From Bedellia somnulentella (taxonomy: Eukaryota; Arthropoda; Insecta; Lepidoptera; Bedelliidae), in the NCBI GenBank assembly GCA_963576735.1, contig OY755176.1, positions 10,463,423 through 10,527,422 on the forward strand: a DNA stretch of 64,000 nt. The letters are read 5' to 3'. The notes under the pieces were generated by a model. It worked only from the letters and a program-made list of their open reading frames with translations. It was not told the origin of the DNA and searched no databases. The position numbers and the translations under genes are program-made. Within the stretch, counting starts at the first letter, position 1. The number at the start of each line of letters is the position of its first letter. Positions 1-9,812 of this stretch are shown here, one piece after another.

Positions 1-1
1 T

Positions 2-142
2 CCTAAGTACCAGACAGTAAATATTTATAATAGAATTCCTAATGAATTAAGATTGATTCAATGTCCAAAAATGTTCAAAATAAAATTAAAACAATATTTA
101 ATTAACAAATGTCTATACGATTTGAAGGAGTTAGATCAGTAG
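2..142 (+). pseudogene. C-terminal end of a Jockey/CR1-type LINE reverse transcriptase ORF
   Basis: The first 141 bases read as one open frame ending in TAG, and the ORF enters from outside the window. The peptide carries the pattern YNRIPNELR followed by FKIKLKQYLINKCLYDL. This resembles the extreme C-terminus of non-LTR retrotransposon ORF2 proteins of the Jockey/CR1 type (pattern YN.LP..IR, then FK..LK.YL). Such proteins reverse-transcribe their own RNA at a nicked genomic site. No catalytic domain lies inside the window, so whether the element is intact cannot be judged. The family assignment rests on a short motif and is moderate; the open frame itself is seen directly. Confidence 0.5.
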
Positions 143-460
143 TTTTTGAATAATGTTAGTAGTATGCTTTTATATGAAATAAGATTGATTTTGACGGATA
201 TTATCACACTATTATAATATTTTTTTATTGAAATTGACATTTAAAATTTATTTACTTTAAGAATTGTGTGATTGACATTTATGTTATTCCAAACAAAATT
301 TTAATTTATATTCTCTTTTTTTATTTTTTTATCAAATTAATTTATTAACATTTTGTGATACTTATTGTAAATATTTTTTAGTTTTTAAGTTAGTATTAAG
401 TTAGTTTTATAATTCAAACACGATGTGATATTGTTATAATGAATAAATGAATATGAATAT
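143..460 (+). repeat. Probable 3' UTR and tail of the LINE that enters from the left edge
   Basis: AT-rich sequence following the LINE stop codon. It ends in an irregular (TGAATA)-like run near 440-460 that includes aataaa-type hexamers, which is typical of a LINE 3' tail. The right boundary is approximate and no target-site duplication can be seen, because the left end is outside the window. Confidence 0.35.
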
Positions 461-1153
461 TCAACTTCCAAAATATGTAAGAAATTTCTTTTTCTGGAGC
501 ATTGGTTACCCTTTTTTGAGAATTATAGCCTTGAATATATTAAGTGTATGTGTGTTTTATTTTTTAATTCTGTAAATTTTTCGTAACAATAGAATTTCAT
601 CATTCACATGGGTTAGTTTAGTTCAACCTTTGTAACACTTTTAGCATCTGCAGATGATCTATAGTATTTTAATAACATCAATCATCAACAGTTTTCTAGT
701 TTTATTGTCATAGTACTTTCCTGTACCTTATGATGGGTGTCGTGCAACGTTTCGTGTGCAAGATTTTATTGAAGTTATTAAAACTATTTACGTTACAAAC
801 TGTTTCTATGATTTCACTATCGTAGCTACAGTAAAAATATGATAATTGTGCTGTGTTCAACCATTGTTGCAGTAGTATTTAAAATAATAAATGATTACCT
901 TAATCCGTTATAATCTGGGTTCCACCCATTCCTTACCTCCCTGTTCTTATTAAAATTGCTGAGAACATACGTTAGGGGATAGATCAAGGATTGCTGACTA
1001 TTCTATCACCGCTTGACTTTAGTAGAGTATTCAATAGAGTGAATTTTGAAATAATAATAGTATATTTGAAACATTACAATATACTTTTCCTTTACAAAAT
1101 ATTTTTTATTCTTCATTTAATATGTTATAAACGCTATTCACGTGATCTACACA
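461..1153. other. Unassigned AT-rich stretch
   Basis: I see no coding, RNA or repeat feature that I can support here. Confidence 0.4.
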
Positions 1154-1353
1154 TTTATTTATTTATTTTATTTTATTTTATTAGGGACATCAACAGCACA
1201 TAAACATGTAAGTTACAATTAGATAAATACAATGAAAAAGCCAATAACAGACATCCACAGAAGATACAAAAAACAGTAGTACATACAGATATGTAAGAAA
1301 AGTTGTAACATAAAATGTGTAAAATGACTGAATGATTGATTTGTGTTATATAT

Positions 1354-1354
<1 letters not shown>

Positions 1355-1429
<75 letters not shown>
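1355..1429. repeat. (AT)n(GT)n compound microsatellite
   Basis: About 46 bp of AT dinucleotides (1355-1400) run directly into about 29 bp of GT dinucleotides (1401-1429). It lies in the 3' UTR of the minus-strand LINE. Confidence 0.95.
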
Positions 1430-1430
<1 letters not shown>

Positions 1431-1444
1431 TTCACTTATTCCCT

Positions 1445-2399
1445 CTATTTATTATCTAACGTCTTAATAACGTCGAAACGGAATTTGGCCTTAGAAGAAG
1501 CAAAAGGATCAGTTTCACCAAAGAGGTTATTAAATTGATTGGCAAGGCGAACCATTGTAGAATTCCTTGCATAATTAGTATGATTAGAGGCTATAGAAAA
1601 GAGCCTTTCAGAAGTGTGCCGAGTACGGCGATGTGGAGTACAAAATGACAGTTGGGACAACAAAAATGGAGAATCAAGGCGACCAGAGAGAATGTCGTGT
1701 AACAGCATCATGTCCAGTAAAACTCTGCGATCCTTAAGACTAGTGAGCTGATGCCTGCGACACGAATCCTCATATGAGCAACCGAAAAAATGAGTCCTGT
1801 AGTTAAGATGTTTTAAAAATTTAGATTGTATACGTTCAATACGTTGAATGTACGTTATATAGTTTGGGGACCAGACACTGGATGCGTATTCGAGAATACT
1901 CCTAACGTAAGCATAATAAATCTGTTTTATACACATCAGATCGTTAAAGGGCTTCGAAATGCGCATTACAAATCCAAGGTTGCGAAATGCACGCCCCGTA
2001 ATATGCTCAATGTGCTTTTCAAAAGTAAGTTTACTGTCGAGGATGACACCCAGGTCACGGATGGATTCAACGCGTACGAGAGGTTGGTCGTTGATGGAAT
2101 AATTATAAACAACGGGGTTTAGACTTCTAGTGAATGATATTTGGACGCATTTACTAGCATTAACCGAGATCCTGTTCTGGTCATAATACTGAGCAAGACG
2201 ATTGAGATCCGACTGTAGCTTATCGCAATCAGTATTATTTGCTACATCAAGGAAAACCTTTTTATCATCCGCATACAACAAGAACCTGCATTCATGAAAT
2301 ACTGTATAAATATCATACAGATAGGCATTGTAAAAAAGAGGGCCTAAATGTGAGCCCTGAGGTACACCCGAATTTACATGCGCACATAATTTCCAGCTC
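1445..2399 (-). pseudogene. Reverse transcriptase fragment of Jockey-type LINE
   Basis: About 318 codons are open. They begin inside the reverse transcriptase domain with SGVPQGSHLGPLFYN (RT motif 4/B region), followed by LLYADDKKVFL, which holds the catalytic YADD. The thumb and C-terminal region follows, with EYASSVWSP and an RIQSKFLKHL helix typical of Jockey/CR1-type ORF2 proteins. The endonuclease domain and the first RT motifs, including the catalytic aspartate of motif A, are absent. There is no convincing initiation codon, and the ORF is open only because the truncation falls in frame. It is therefore a dead fragment. The GVPQGS...YADD signature is seen directly; the clade is inferred from family knowledge. 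Confidence 0.75.
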
Positions 2400-2628
2400 A
2401 ACCGGAGATTGGAAAGTGGGTGTATTTAACTAGCGTGATTCTACCTGAACAAACAGCTATGTGACATTAAAAGCTACATAGAAGCTTAAAATAGCTGAAA
2501 ATATTGATATCCAGCAAATTCCGACTTTCTCCAATGCAAGTTACAAAACAAATTTTGACATAAAACAGGCTGTTAAAGTTTAAACCAATAAGCATTCGGT
2601 GTAATACATAGATATATAATGCTATGGT

Positions 2629-2870
2629 GTAATACGTCTGCTGCCTCCGTTCTCTCGGGGTTAGTGCTTGGTTTCAAATCTGGAGATCTCGGGTTTGATC
2701 TCCGGGGATTTAACTCATAAATTGAATTCGTAAGATTTAACCCAGTATTGACTTATGTTACGAGGACACGTTAAGCCGTTGGTCCCGGCTACTATCATGG
2801 TTGTAGTCGTTAATCTGCCAACCCGCACTTGGCCAGCGTAGTGGATAAGGCTAAATCATATTACATCGGC
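2629..2870 (+). mobile_element. tRNA-derived SINE (Lepidoptera type), distinct from SINE-A
   Basis: The head starts 'gcctccgttctctcgggg' and carries a B-box-like 'gggtttgatctcc', the layout of a tRNA-derived pol III promoter. The body contains 'ttaagccgttggtcccggct' and, further on, 'aacccgcacttggccagcg'. From general knowledge these are common in lepidopteran SINEs. The A box is weak, so this copy is probably old. The 3' boundary is approximate. Confidence 0.55.
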
Positions 2871-2927
2871 TATAAACAATAATATAACTACAGTTAACAA
2901 CAATTTGAATAAAAAAATAGTAGGAGT

Positions 2928-2939
2928 ATATTCATAAAT
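2928..2939. repeat. Left target-site duplication of RTE-A
   Basis: 'atattcataaat' is repeated exactly at 6126-6137, flanking the RTE element on both sides. Confidence 0.85.
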
Positions 2940-2949
2940 CCAGTGCGAT

Positions 2950-2975
2950 CCAGTGTGATCTTGAAATCACACTGG
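2950..2975 (+). other. Hairpin at the 5' end of RTE-A
   Basis: 'ccagtgtgat' (2950-2959) pairs perfectly with 'atcacactgg' (2966-2975) around a 6-nt loop. An imperfect copy of the left arm lies immediately upstream at 2940-2949, so two alternative pairings with the right arm are possible. Confidence 0.7.
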
Positions 2976-3141
2976 ACCGAACGGTGCAGTCAGTCTACCT
3001 TAAATGGCGGTCAATCCATTCCACACTAGGCGGAAGCAAATACCAACGTAGGCATGGGCAGCAGCATGCCTGCGATAAAACTTCCGCCACTGCGATCACC
3101 AATCCGCCTGCCAAGCGTGGTGATTATGGCATTTTACTCTT

Positions 3142-6114
3142 ATGGCTGCGACGAAAATCCAACGGCCCTCAATTCCCGGCAGTCCTGCCGGTCCTGGCCA
3201 TTTTGGCAGCGGTCAGGGTCCCACCGGTAGGGCAGAGGGTGCTAAGAATCACCGGGTTAGAAACGGCTGCCAACACCAACTAGACCTGGCTACGTACAAT
3301 GGACGCACACTGCGGACGGCGGAAAAGATGGAGGAACTCGAGGTGGAGCTTACCAAGATACGGTGGGATATCCTGGGACTATCAGAAGTCCGAAGAGAGG
3401 GGGAGGATACGATAGTCCTGGAATCCGGACACCTGCTCTACTTCAGAGAGGGAGACCATCAATCCCAAGGCGGCGTTGGCTTTCTCGTCAAAAAATCTCT
3501 CATCAGCAGCATTGTGGAGATCAGCAGTGTGTCGAGCAGGGTAGCATACCTCATTATAAAACTTACTAAGAGATACTCTCTCAAGGTAGTTCAGGTTTAT
3601 GCACCGACCTCGACTCACGCTGACACAGAAGTCGAAGCGGTATTCGAAGATATCTCCCGGGCTATCAACGATACCGCAAAGACTCACTACACGGTTGTTA
3701 TGGGAGACTTCAACGCCAGAGTGGGAGTACAAGAATGCGACGAAACGAGGGTAGGTCCACATGGCATTGGCTGCAGGAACCAAAGGGGGCAAATGCTGGT
3801 AAACTTTCTCGAGCACCAGGGGTTGTATCTGATGAATACTTTCTTTCAGAAGCGGCCCCAAAGAAAGTGGACCTGGCAAAGCCCCGATGGTCGAACGGCG
3901 AACGAGATAGATTTCATTATGACGGATAAGCGGCACATATTTAGAGATGTCTCAGTGATTAGCAGGTTTAATACCGGAAGCGATCACCGACTTGTCAGAG
4001 GCACTCTAAGTATCAACTACAAGCTCGAGCGCAAACGTCTTATGAGATCTACTCTTCGCCCTAACCTGCGCCAATTGCTATCTGGGAGCGAGAACTTCCA
4101 AATGGACCTACAGAACCGTTTTGACTCGCTGGAAACCACAGAAGACGTTAACGAGAAGGCCAACCAGTTGATAGGAGCTCTACGTGAAGTGGGCCACAGA
4201 CATTTTAAAACGCGGCGCGATGGCAAAGAGTCGAAGCTTTCCCAGGAGACTCTAGAGCTTATGAGACAAAGACGCGAACTGCCGTATACTCAAGAGCATT
4301 CGTCGCAGCATCGGGCTCTGTCCAAGCACATTAAAAAGCTGATTCGACGAGACCTCCGGAGCTTTAATACGCGCCTCATTGAAGAGGCCATAGAGCGAAA
4401 CCGGGGGTCCAAAGTGTTCAGTCAGCAGCTTGGACGAAGCCAGCTGACGAAGCTTAAGAGGGAAGACGGCAGGATCGTTGTCTCGAAGCCGGAGCTTCTC
4501 CCTGAAGTTGAGAACTTCTACGGAAGGCTATATGCCAGTCATGCCGCACCACCTGAGGAACACGACACCGACCCCAGAGCTCCATTAACTCGCCACTTCA
4601 CCGAAGATATCCCAGACGTCGACCTGGACGAGATAAGATCGGCCCTGAGACAGCTTAAATACAGCAAAGCTCCGGGTGATGACGGGGTAACGACAGAGCT
4701 TCTAAGGGCAGGAGGTACACCTGTACTGAGAGCCCTGAAAGATCTGTTTATCAACGTCATCTACAGTGGAACTATTCCGGAGGCGTGGAGCGAGAGCGTC
4801 GTGGTCTTGTTCTTCAAAAAAGGAGATAAAACCCTTCTCAAGAACTACAGACCGATCGCGCTCTTGAGTCACGTATATAAGCTGTTCTCACGGGTCATCT
4901 CGAATCGTCTTGCCCAGAGATTCGACGAGTTCCAGCCCGTGGAGCAGGCTGGGTTTCGAAAAGGCTTTAGCACCGTAGACCACATCCACACAGTACGGCA
5001 GATTATACAGAAAACCGAAGAGTATAATCAGCCGCTGTGTCTAGCATTCGTGGACTATGAAAAAACCTTCGACTCCATCGAAACCTGGGCTGTTCTACAA
5101 TCCTTACAGCGTTGCCGAATCGACTGGCGCTACATTGAGGTGTTGAGACACTTGTACAATGCTGCGACCATGACCGTCCAAGTACAGGATCAAAAGACGG
5201 AATCCATCCAACTGCAGCGAGGGGTGAGACAGGGGGATGTCATATCCCCGAAACTGTTCACGAATGCGTTGGAGGACGTCTTCAAGATGATGAACTGGAA
5301 CGGAAAAGGTATATGTGTCAACGGCGAGTACATCTCACACCTCAGGTTTGCGGACGACATAGTCGTTATGGCAGAAACGCTGGAGGATCTCGGCGGGATG
5401 ATTAGTAGCCTAAACTCAGCCTCTCGGCGGGTGGGGCTTGGCATGAACTTGGACAAGACGAAAATCATGTTCAATCGTCTTGTTCAGCCAAGACCAGTTC
5501 TTGTCGAGGGAGCAGAGCTCGAAGTTGTGCCGGAGTACGTCTACCTAGGTCAGACGCTACGACTCGGTAGAAACAACTTCGACAAAGAGGCTGCAAGACG
5601 CATCCAGCTGGGCTGGGCTGCTTTTGGAAAACTTCGGCATATCTTCTCCTCGGCCATCCCACAATGTCTGAAGACTAAGGTTTTCAACCAGTGCGTCCTG
5701 CCAGTGTTAACGTATGGTGCGGAAACGTGGACACTCACGGCTGGACTAGTCCACCAATTCAAAGTCACTCAAAGAGCGATGGAGCGAGCTATGCTCGGCA
5801 TCACTCTGTTGGATCGCATCAGAAATGACGTGATCCGACAGAGAACGAAAGTGGCCGACGTAGCTCATCGGATTAGCAAATTGAAGTGGCAGTGGGCTGG
5901 TCACATCTGCCGAAGAACCGATAACCGCTGGGGAAGACGAGTTCTTGAGTGGAGACCACGCACTGGCAGACGCAGTGTGGGGCGCCCTCCAGCCCGCTGG
6001 ACCGACGACCTAAAGCAGGTGGCCGGGAGTGGTTGGATGAGGCTGGCCGAGGATAGGAAGAGGTGGCGCGCCATGGGAGATGCCTATGTCCAGCAGTGGA
6101 CGAGTGTGGGCTGA
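3142..6114 (+). CDS. RTE endonuclease-reverse transcriptase polyprotein, apparently intact
   Basis: The 990-aa protein nicks genomic DNA and copies the element RNA into it by target-primed reverse transcription. The N-terminal half is an APE-type endonuclease: YNGRTL (Asn53), LSEVRR (Glu82), MGDFNARVG (Asp189, Asn191) and SDHRLV (Asp281-His282) supply the metal-binding and catalytic set. The reverse transcriptase spans about residues 500-800, with FVDYEKTFDS (Asp638 of motif A), GVRQGDVISP, and FADD (Asp738-Asp739) as the catalytic pair. The C-terminal region has YGAETWTL and GRPPARWTDDL, usual for RTE proteins. There is no internal stop or frameshift. ATG 3142 is the first ATG in this frame; a real start slightly downstream near the QLDLATYN segment is possible because residues 1-45 are low complexity. 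The motif A phrase reads KTFD where KAFD is usual, a mild change. Confidence 0.9.
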   Translation: MAATKIQRPSIPGSPAGPGHFGSGQGPTGRAEGAKNHRVRNGCQHQLDLATYNGRTLRTAEKMEELEVELTKIRWDILGLSEVRREGEDTIVLESGHLLYFREGDHQSQGGVGFLVKKSLISSIVEISSVSSRVAYLIIKLTKRYSLKVVQVYAPTSTHADTEVEAVFEDISRAINDTAKTHYTVVMGDFNARVGVQECDETRVGPHGIGCRNQRGQMLVNFLEHQGLYLMNTFFQKRPQRKWTWQSPDGRTANEIDFIMTDKRHIFRDVSVISRFNTGSDHRLVRGTLSINYKLERKRLMRSTLRPNLRQLLSGSENFQMDLQNRFDSLETTEDVNEKANQLIGALREVGHRHFKTRRDGKESKLSQETLELMRQRRELPYTQEHSSQHRALSKHIKKLIRRDLRSFNTRLIEEAIERNRGSKVFSQQLGRSQLTKLKREDGRIVVSKPELLPEVENFYGRLYASHAAPPEEHDTDPRAPLTRHFTEDIPDVDLDEIRSALRQLKYSKAPGDDGVTTELLRAGGTPVLRALKDLFINVIYSGTIPEAWSESVVVLFFKKGDKTLLKNYRPIALLSHVYKLFSRVISNRLAQRFDEFQPVEQAGFRKGFSTVDHIHTVRQIIQKTEEYNQPLCLAFVDYEKTFDSIETWAVLQSLQRCRIDWRYIEVLRHLYNAATMTVQVQDQKTESIQLQRGVRQGDVISPKLFTNALEDVFKMMNWNGKGICVNGEYISHLRFADDIVVMAETLEDLGGMISSLNSASRRVGLGMNLDKTKIMFNRLVQPRPVLVEGAELEVVPEYVYLGQTLRLGRNNFDKEAARRIQLGWAAFGKLRHIFSSAIPQCLKTKVFNQCVLPVLTYGAETWTLTAGLVHQFKVTQRAMERAMLGITLLDRIRNDVIRQRTKVADVAHRISKLKWQWAGHICRRTDNRWGRRVLEWRPRTGRRSVGRPPARWTDDLKQVAGSGWMRLAEDRKRWRAMGDAYVQQWTSVG

Positions 6115-6125
6115 TGATGATGATG

Positions 6126-6137
6126 ATATTCATAAAT
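6126..6137. repeat. Right target-site duplication of RTE-A
   Basis: An exact copy of 2928-2939, starting at the last base of the (TGA)5 tail. Confidence 0.85.
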
Positions 6138-6228
6138 AAAAGATGTTATTAAAGGAAAGAAAAATTTCGACACTGGCGGGGTTCGAACCCGCGACCTTCG
6201 ATATATTCTATAGGAGTATATTGTTATT
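6138..6228 (-). mobile_element. tRNA-like SINE remnant
   Basis: On the minus strand, 'ggtcgcgggttcgaacccc' is a T-arm/B-box sequence, followed by 'gccagtgtcgaaattttt' and a 'ctttcctttaat' tail. A related copy lies at 28005-28125. Only the 3' half of the tRNA-like head is present and no A box is seen, so it is not a functional tRNA gene. Confidence 0.5.
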
Positions 6229-7473
6229 ATTTTACTCATATTCACTCGACATTGATAAAGCCAGCAGGTAGACACTTGAAATAACCACAAAATATTGAAT
6301 AATATATGTTTGTATCAAAACATCATCTATCTGTTAAAACAATATCCTAAAAAGGGGTATTCAGAACTTGTTGGACAAAAAAAGCTTTTGTCTCATCACC
6401 CAATTATCACTTAGAAATCCCCGATACCATATGTCCACCTGTCAAATGTGTTTTCTTTTCACTGGACGTTGGCAAAGTTACTGTGTTAAAACACGGTCAA
6501 AGGCCATTGAAGAAAAATTGAATTGAATGTCGACCTGTCGACACCTCTTACGACACTCGCATATTTTTAACACGCTTTTATTAGGTCGACATTGTATGTA
6601 TGCAACTATGCTAATTTAACTAATTTAACCTTATTGTAAGTATCGTATCGTATGTGATTTTGACGTCAGTACAATAATATTTTATAGTATTATTTTATCA
6701 ATAGTATTTAATTTGGGTTTATGTATTATGAATGAGACCGTTTGTCATTTTATTGTCAGGTGCTAACTGAAAATCAGTGTTGTGAGGTTACACTCACAAC
6801 AATACGATGAGTTAGCAACCCTTTCGTTGCAGGACTTTTTAATTTTTATCTGGTTTTACTGTACTTGTTATTTGTTTTTGTTTTTAAGTGTTGTAAGTTT
6901 GTATGCAACGAATAAATATTTTCTTTTCTTTTTTTTCTTTTATATTGTACTGTCGAGCTGATCTGATGATTGAGCCGGAAAATATAAAGTGGAACTTCAT
7001 GATGAATTATCATATCAAACCCGTGTTTGGACTTGCTATTAAGGTCTTGAAATGAAGAGCGTTTTTTTAGTGTTTTTTAAGCTACTAATTTATAAATTTG
7101 TAAATTGTATGGTGTAATTATAGAATAGTACTAATTCATTTTTCTGCGTGTGTCGTTGTATTTTGAGGCTTATTAAGTGAATTTTGGGCGATTTGGCTGC
7201 AAACCGATTGCATTCACGTCCAAAAAAGACTCAACGATGGCCAATTCTTAAGCTCGGGCTATACCTAGTTTGAGATTTATAGCCGTTGGCTTTTATATGC
7301 AAGTTTTCATTTCAATATTGTTTCAGTCAAATATAAGTTTTAATTTTCTGCCCAATCATATGCATACGCAACAAAATATTTGGTCTTTAAATTATCCTTC
7401 ATTCGATTGATGAATCCGTTTGATACCATATTTAAAATTGTTGAATTTTGCTATCATTATTTTTTGTGCGCGT
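6229..7473. other. Unassigned, with a possible 3'-UTR-like end near 6830-6920
   Basis: No coding sequence recognised. A 9-bp inverted repeat (tgttgtgag...ctcacaaca, 6778-6801) and 'gcaacgaataaatattttc' near 6905-6925 look like the end of a transcript or LINE. I cannot assign them. Confidence 0.3.
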
Positions 7474-8044
7474 TTAGGTTGGTTTTAGTGTCACACGGAC
7501 CGTCCGTACTGATAGCTCCGCGCAAACAGATCAATTCAAAATTCAGGGAGCGTTTTAAAGTAATACGGAGAGGTCCGTACGGACGACCGTCCGCGCGGAC
7601 AGCTCCGCAGCCGTCCGCATAGCGCGTCCGTGCCGCGGAGCTGTCCGCGCGTACCGCCGCTTGCGCGTCTCACTCAGGCTTCAGTGAGCGTTTTAGTATC
7701 GCGCGGAGCGCACGCGTCAACTCAGTACAGTCATGGCGAGTCGTGATCATCTCAATGTGGACACTAGCCGAGTGATCGATGAAGTTCGGTTGAGAAAATG
7801 TTTGTGGGATGCCTCTGATCCGCAATATAAAAACATGTAGTCTCCTTCTTCGTTGTGTTCTTTTTTTTCTTGCGTAGTATAGGGAAATAATTAAAATAAC
7901 CCGCCACGTTGGAAGCATTGCGCCCGTCTGTACACTGCGGCGGTCAGGACGATACTAAAACGACATACTGCGGACAATCAGTGCGAATCTGTACGCGCGG
8001 AGCGATCCGTACGGTCGGTCCGTGTGACACTAAAACCAACCTTA
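7474..8044. mobile_element. Non-autonomous Harbinger-like DNA transposon (TTA target site)
   Basis: The 565-bp element (7477-8041) has terminal inverted repeats of about 50 bp. Both ends read 'ggttggttttagtgtcacac' and continue with only a few mismatches into 'ctccgcgc'. TTA occurs at 7474-7476 and again at 8042-8044. A 3-bp TWA duplication is the hallmark of the PIF/Harbinger superfamily. The interior is strikingly GC-rich, with many 'gtccg' and 'tccgcgcgga' words and a direct repeat (tcaggGAGCGttttaaag-like at about 7543 and tcagtGAGCGttttagt-like at about 7680). It lacks a transposase but keeps the start of a MADF gene, which supports origin by internal deletion. Confidence 0.8.
7733..7840 (+). 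pseudogene. Truncated MADF-domain protein (accessory gene of Harbinger element)
   Basis: A 35-codon ORF starting at ATG 7733 and ending at TAG 7838-7840. The peptide contains VIDEVRLRKCLWDASDPQYKN. This matches the beginning of the MADF (Myb/SANT-like DNA-binding) domain, whose consensus is roughly (L/V)I..V...P.LWD...P.YKN. PIF/Harbinger transposons typically carry such a Myb-like or MADF gene next to the transposase, where it helps nuclear import and DNA binding of the transposase. Here the remaining two-thirds of the domain are missing, so the product cannot fold as a full domain. The match is by motif only. Its position inside an element with TTA duplications makes the assignment mutually consistent. 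Confidence 0.7.
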
Positions 8045-8189
8045 ATGCCGAAATGGGAAACGGAAATGTATCAAATAAAAACCATCGATACAACCGAGCA
8101 AAAACCAGAATAAGAATCGATATAAAATTTGGCTATTAAAAAAAATATCAAAAAGGACGAAAAAGGAAAATAATCAGTTATTTTGTAAC

Positions 8190-8202
8190 ATATTCATATT
8201 TA
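8190..8202. repeat. Left target-site duplication of SINE-A copy
   Basis: 'atattcatattta' matches 'atatttatattta' at 8572-8584 with one mismatch in 13. Confidence 0.6.
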
Positions 8203-8571
8203 CCAACCGTGATAGCCCAGTGGGTAGAACACTCGGTTATCGTGCAAACGACTAGTGTTTCAAATCCTGGGTCGGGCCTACACCAATTTGTCTTTTCTAA
8301 AGACATATGTGTGGTTAATTTATCATGGTTGTTAACGGTGAGGAAAAACATCTTGAGGTAACCCACATGGCTGAGTTTGTACTTAGTCATGTGACAGTGC
8401 ATTCGTACAAAACGGCGATAGGCCTGCCCCCTATCACGTGAGTACACTGTCCATGCAAAACGTGGGTACTCTGAACACCAGGTGACAAAGTCACGTGATG
8501 TTCAGAAGTATTAGTACCTCTGCCAACCCCTTCAGGGATATTCGGCGTGAACGTTTATGTTATGTTATGTA
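8203..8571 (+). mobile_element. SINE-A, full-length tRNA-derived SINE (subfamily A1)
   Basis: The head 'gtgatagcccagtgggtag' contains the A box (TAGCCCAGTGG). The B-box region 'gtgtttcaaatcctgg' follows about 45 bp later; it has one extra T compared with the other copies. The tRNA-unrelated body runs from 'cctacaccaatttgtctttt' to 'gccaaccccttc', and the 3' tail is (TTATG)n. Related copies in this window lie at 22411, 22951, 30651, 41662 and 58986 (minus), plus fragments. A 13-bp near-perfect target duplication supports a complete insertion. Confidence 0.85.
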
Positions 8572-8584
8572 ATATTTATATTTA

Positions 8585-9812
8585 AATGAATTTTAAAATA
8601 TTACTTACAGATCGTGATTTCTTTAAAAAATAATACAAATAAATTAAAGTAATAATTGTCTAATGCTGACTAATGACTGACAAAAAAGTACCTTTAACAT
8701 GTTTTATGCGTATTTGTGTTCGAATAACCAGGCTCATTAAAAAAAACCACACAACATAATTTCTTTTGGGATACGAAAAACCGACCAATTCTTTATTCAC
8801 ACAATATATCTTTATATACAAGTGGTTATGGTTTAAATACATATTCATTTAAATACTCATATCATTAGTGAACGTAGAGAGTATAGATCGCCTTTTTCTA
8901 CTATCCTAGCTAACCTCTCGAGCTACGTCTACATTCATCATTTCGTCTATTTTTTTTTACATATCCTCTTTTATTATTCAGACTTATTGTTGCAGCTTAT
9001 ATAAATATGTTTGGTCCATAGTAGTTTATTTAACTGAACTGTAAAAAGATAAACAAAGGAAAAAACACAATTACAGTGAATACAAGATGTTCCCTCTCCG
9101 AGCGCCCGAGTGCAAATAGCGTTCCGCAAAATAACGAAGTCGGTGAACTTAGAACGATATGAGAGCTCATCCTTTTTCATCCCGATTTAGAGATTTAACG
9201 AGAGCTTGCAATTTGCTCGGGAATGTTCAATTTTTATTGCAGTCGACTGTCTGATTAATAGCAAGAGGTTGTGGCCGGCGCTTACTGGAATAAATCGAAG
9301 AATCATTTTATTCTCCTATTCACAATCTGGACGGCTTTAGATTTCTTTTCTTTACAACCGCAGAGGATCTCAATGTATTTCGACTTAAAGACTTTTCTTT
9401 TATCATTGTACTAAGGTTTCTTGGCTTCGGTTCTGCACTGTGTTTACTACGATTTCATTGTTAATTCATAATGACTATAAAAAGGGACCCTTTTGTTGAG
9501 CTATTTTTATTATTAACATTATTTAGTAGAAGAGTTCTAAGTTTTTGAATTAAATATGAATTTTTTTAAACGAAAAGCACTTGAGCATTTGATCGAAGCT
9601 TAGAGTTTTGATCTGCGAATCAATAATGATAGAAATGAAAGAGGTGCTTAAGGTATCAATGATAACAGCCACAACAAATATATAATTTTTAACTCATAAT
9701 AACGTAGTATACTTTCTTTACTTTATCTTAGTTCCGAGGATAATAGTAAACTGTTTTGGTTTTAAGGTTTCATCCCGGTTTTTATTTTTATTACATTAGT
9801 ATATACATGTTT
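8585..9812. other. Unassigned AT-rich stretch
   Basis: No gene or repeat that I can support. Small ORFs here have no recognisable motif and biased AT-rich content. Confidence 0.4.

Larger units (their letters stand above)
1154..2405 (-). mobile_element. 5'-truncated Jockey-type LINE, minus strand
   Basis: Read on the minus strand, this is a reverse transcriptase fragment, a 3' UTR, and a tail of (AATAAAAT)/(AAATA) units at 1154-1183 on the plus-strand map. A tail of that kind marks the 3' end of a LINE inserted by target-primed reverse transcription. The 5' part is missing: coding similarity stops near 2400, where an in-frame path upstream is lost. 5' truncation is the usual outcome for this class. 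An (AT)n(GT)n microsatellite sits inside the 3' UTR. Confidence 0.7.
2940..6125 (+). mobile_element. Full-length RTE-clade LINE (RTE-A)
   Basis: A 3186-bp element between perfect 12-bp target-site duplications. That length is normal for a complete RTE element. It has a 5' UTR of about 200 bp that opens with two imperfect 10-bp repeats (ccagtgcgat, ccagtgtgat) and a hairpin, then one long uninterrupted ORF. The 3' UTR is essentially absent: the TGA stop at 6112-6114 is the first unit of the terminal (TGA)5 tail. The exact duplication and the open ORF indicate a recent insertion. It landed in the tail of an older tRNA-related repeat, whose remainder lies at 6138-6228. Confidence 0.88.

Noticed and set aside
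2984..3283. 99-codon plus-strand ORF overlapping the start of the RTE-A ORF
   Set aside because: Could be an upstream RTE ORF1, but it has no domain and overlaps the main ORF in another frame; not supported.
3382..3936. 184-codon minus-strand ORF within RTE-A
   Set aside because: Antisense to the endonuclease domain; composition is explained by the sense frame.
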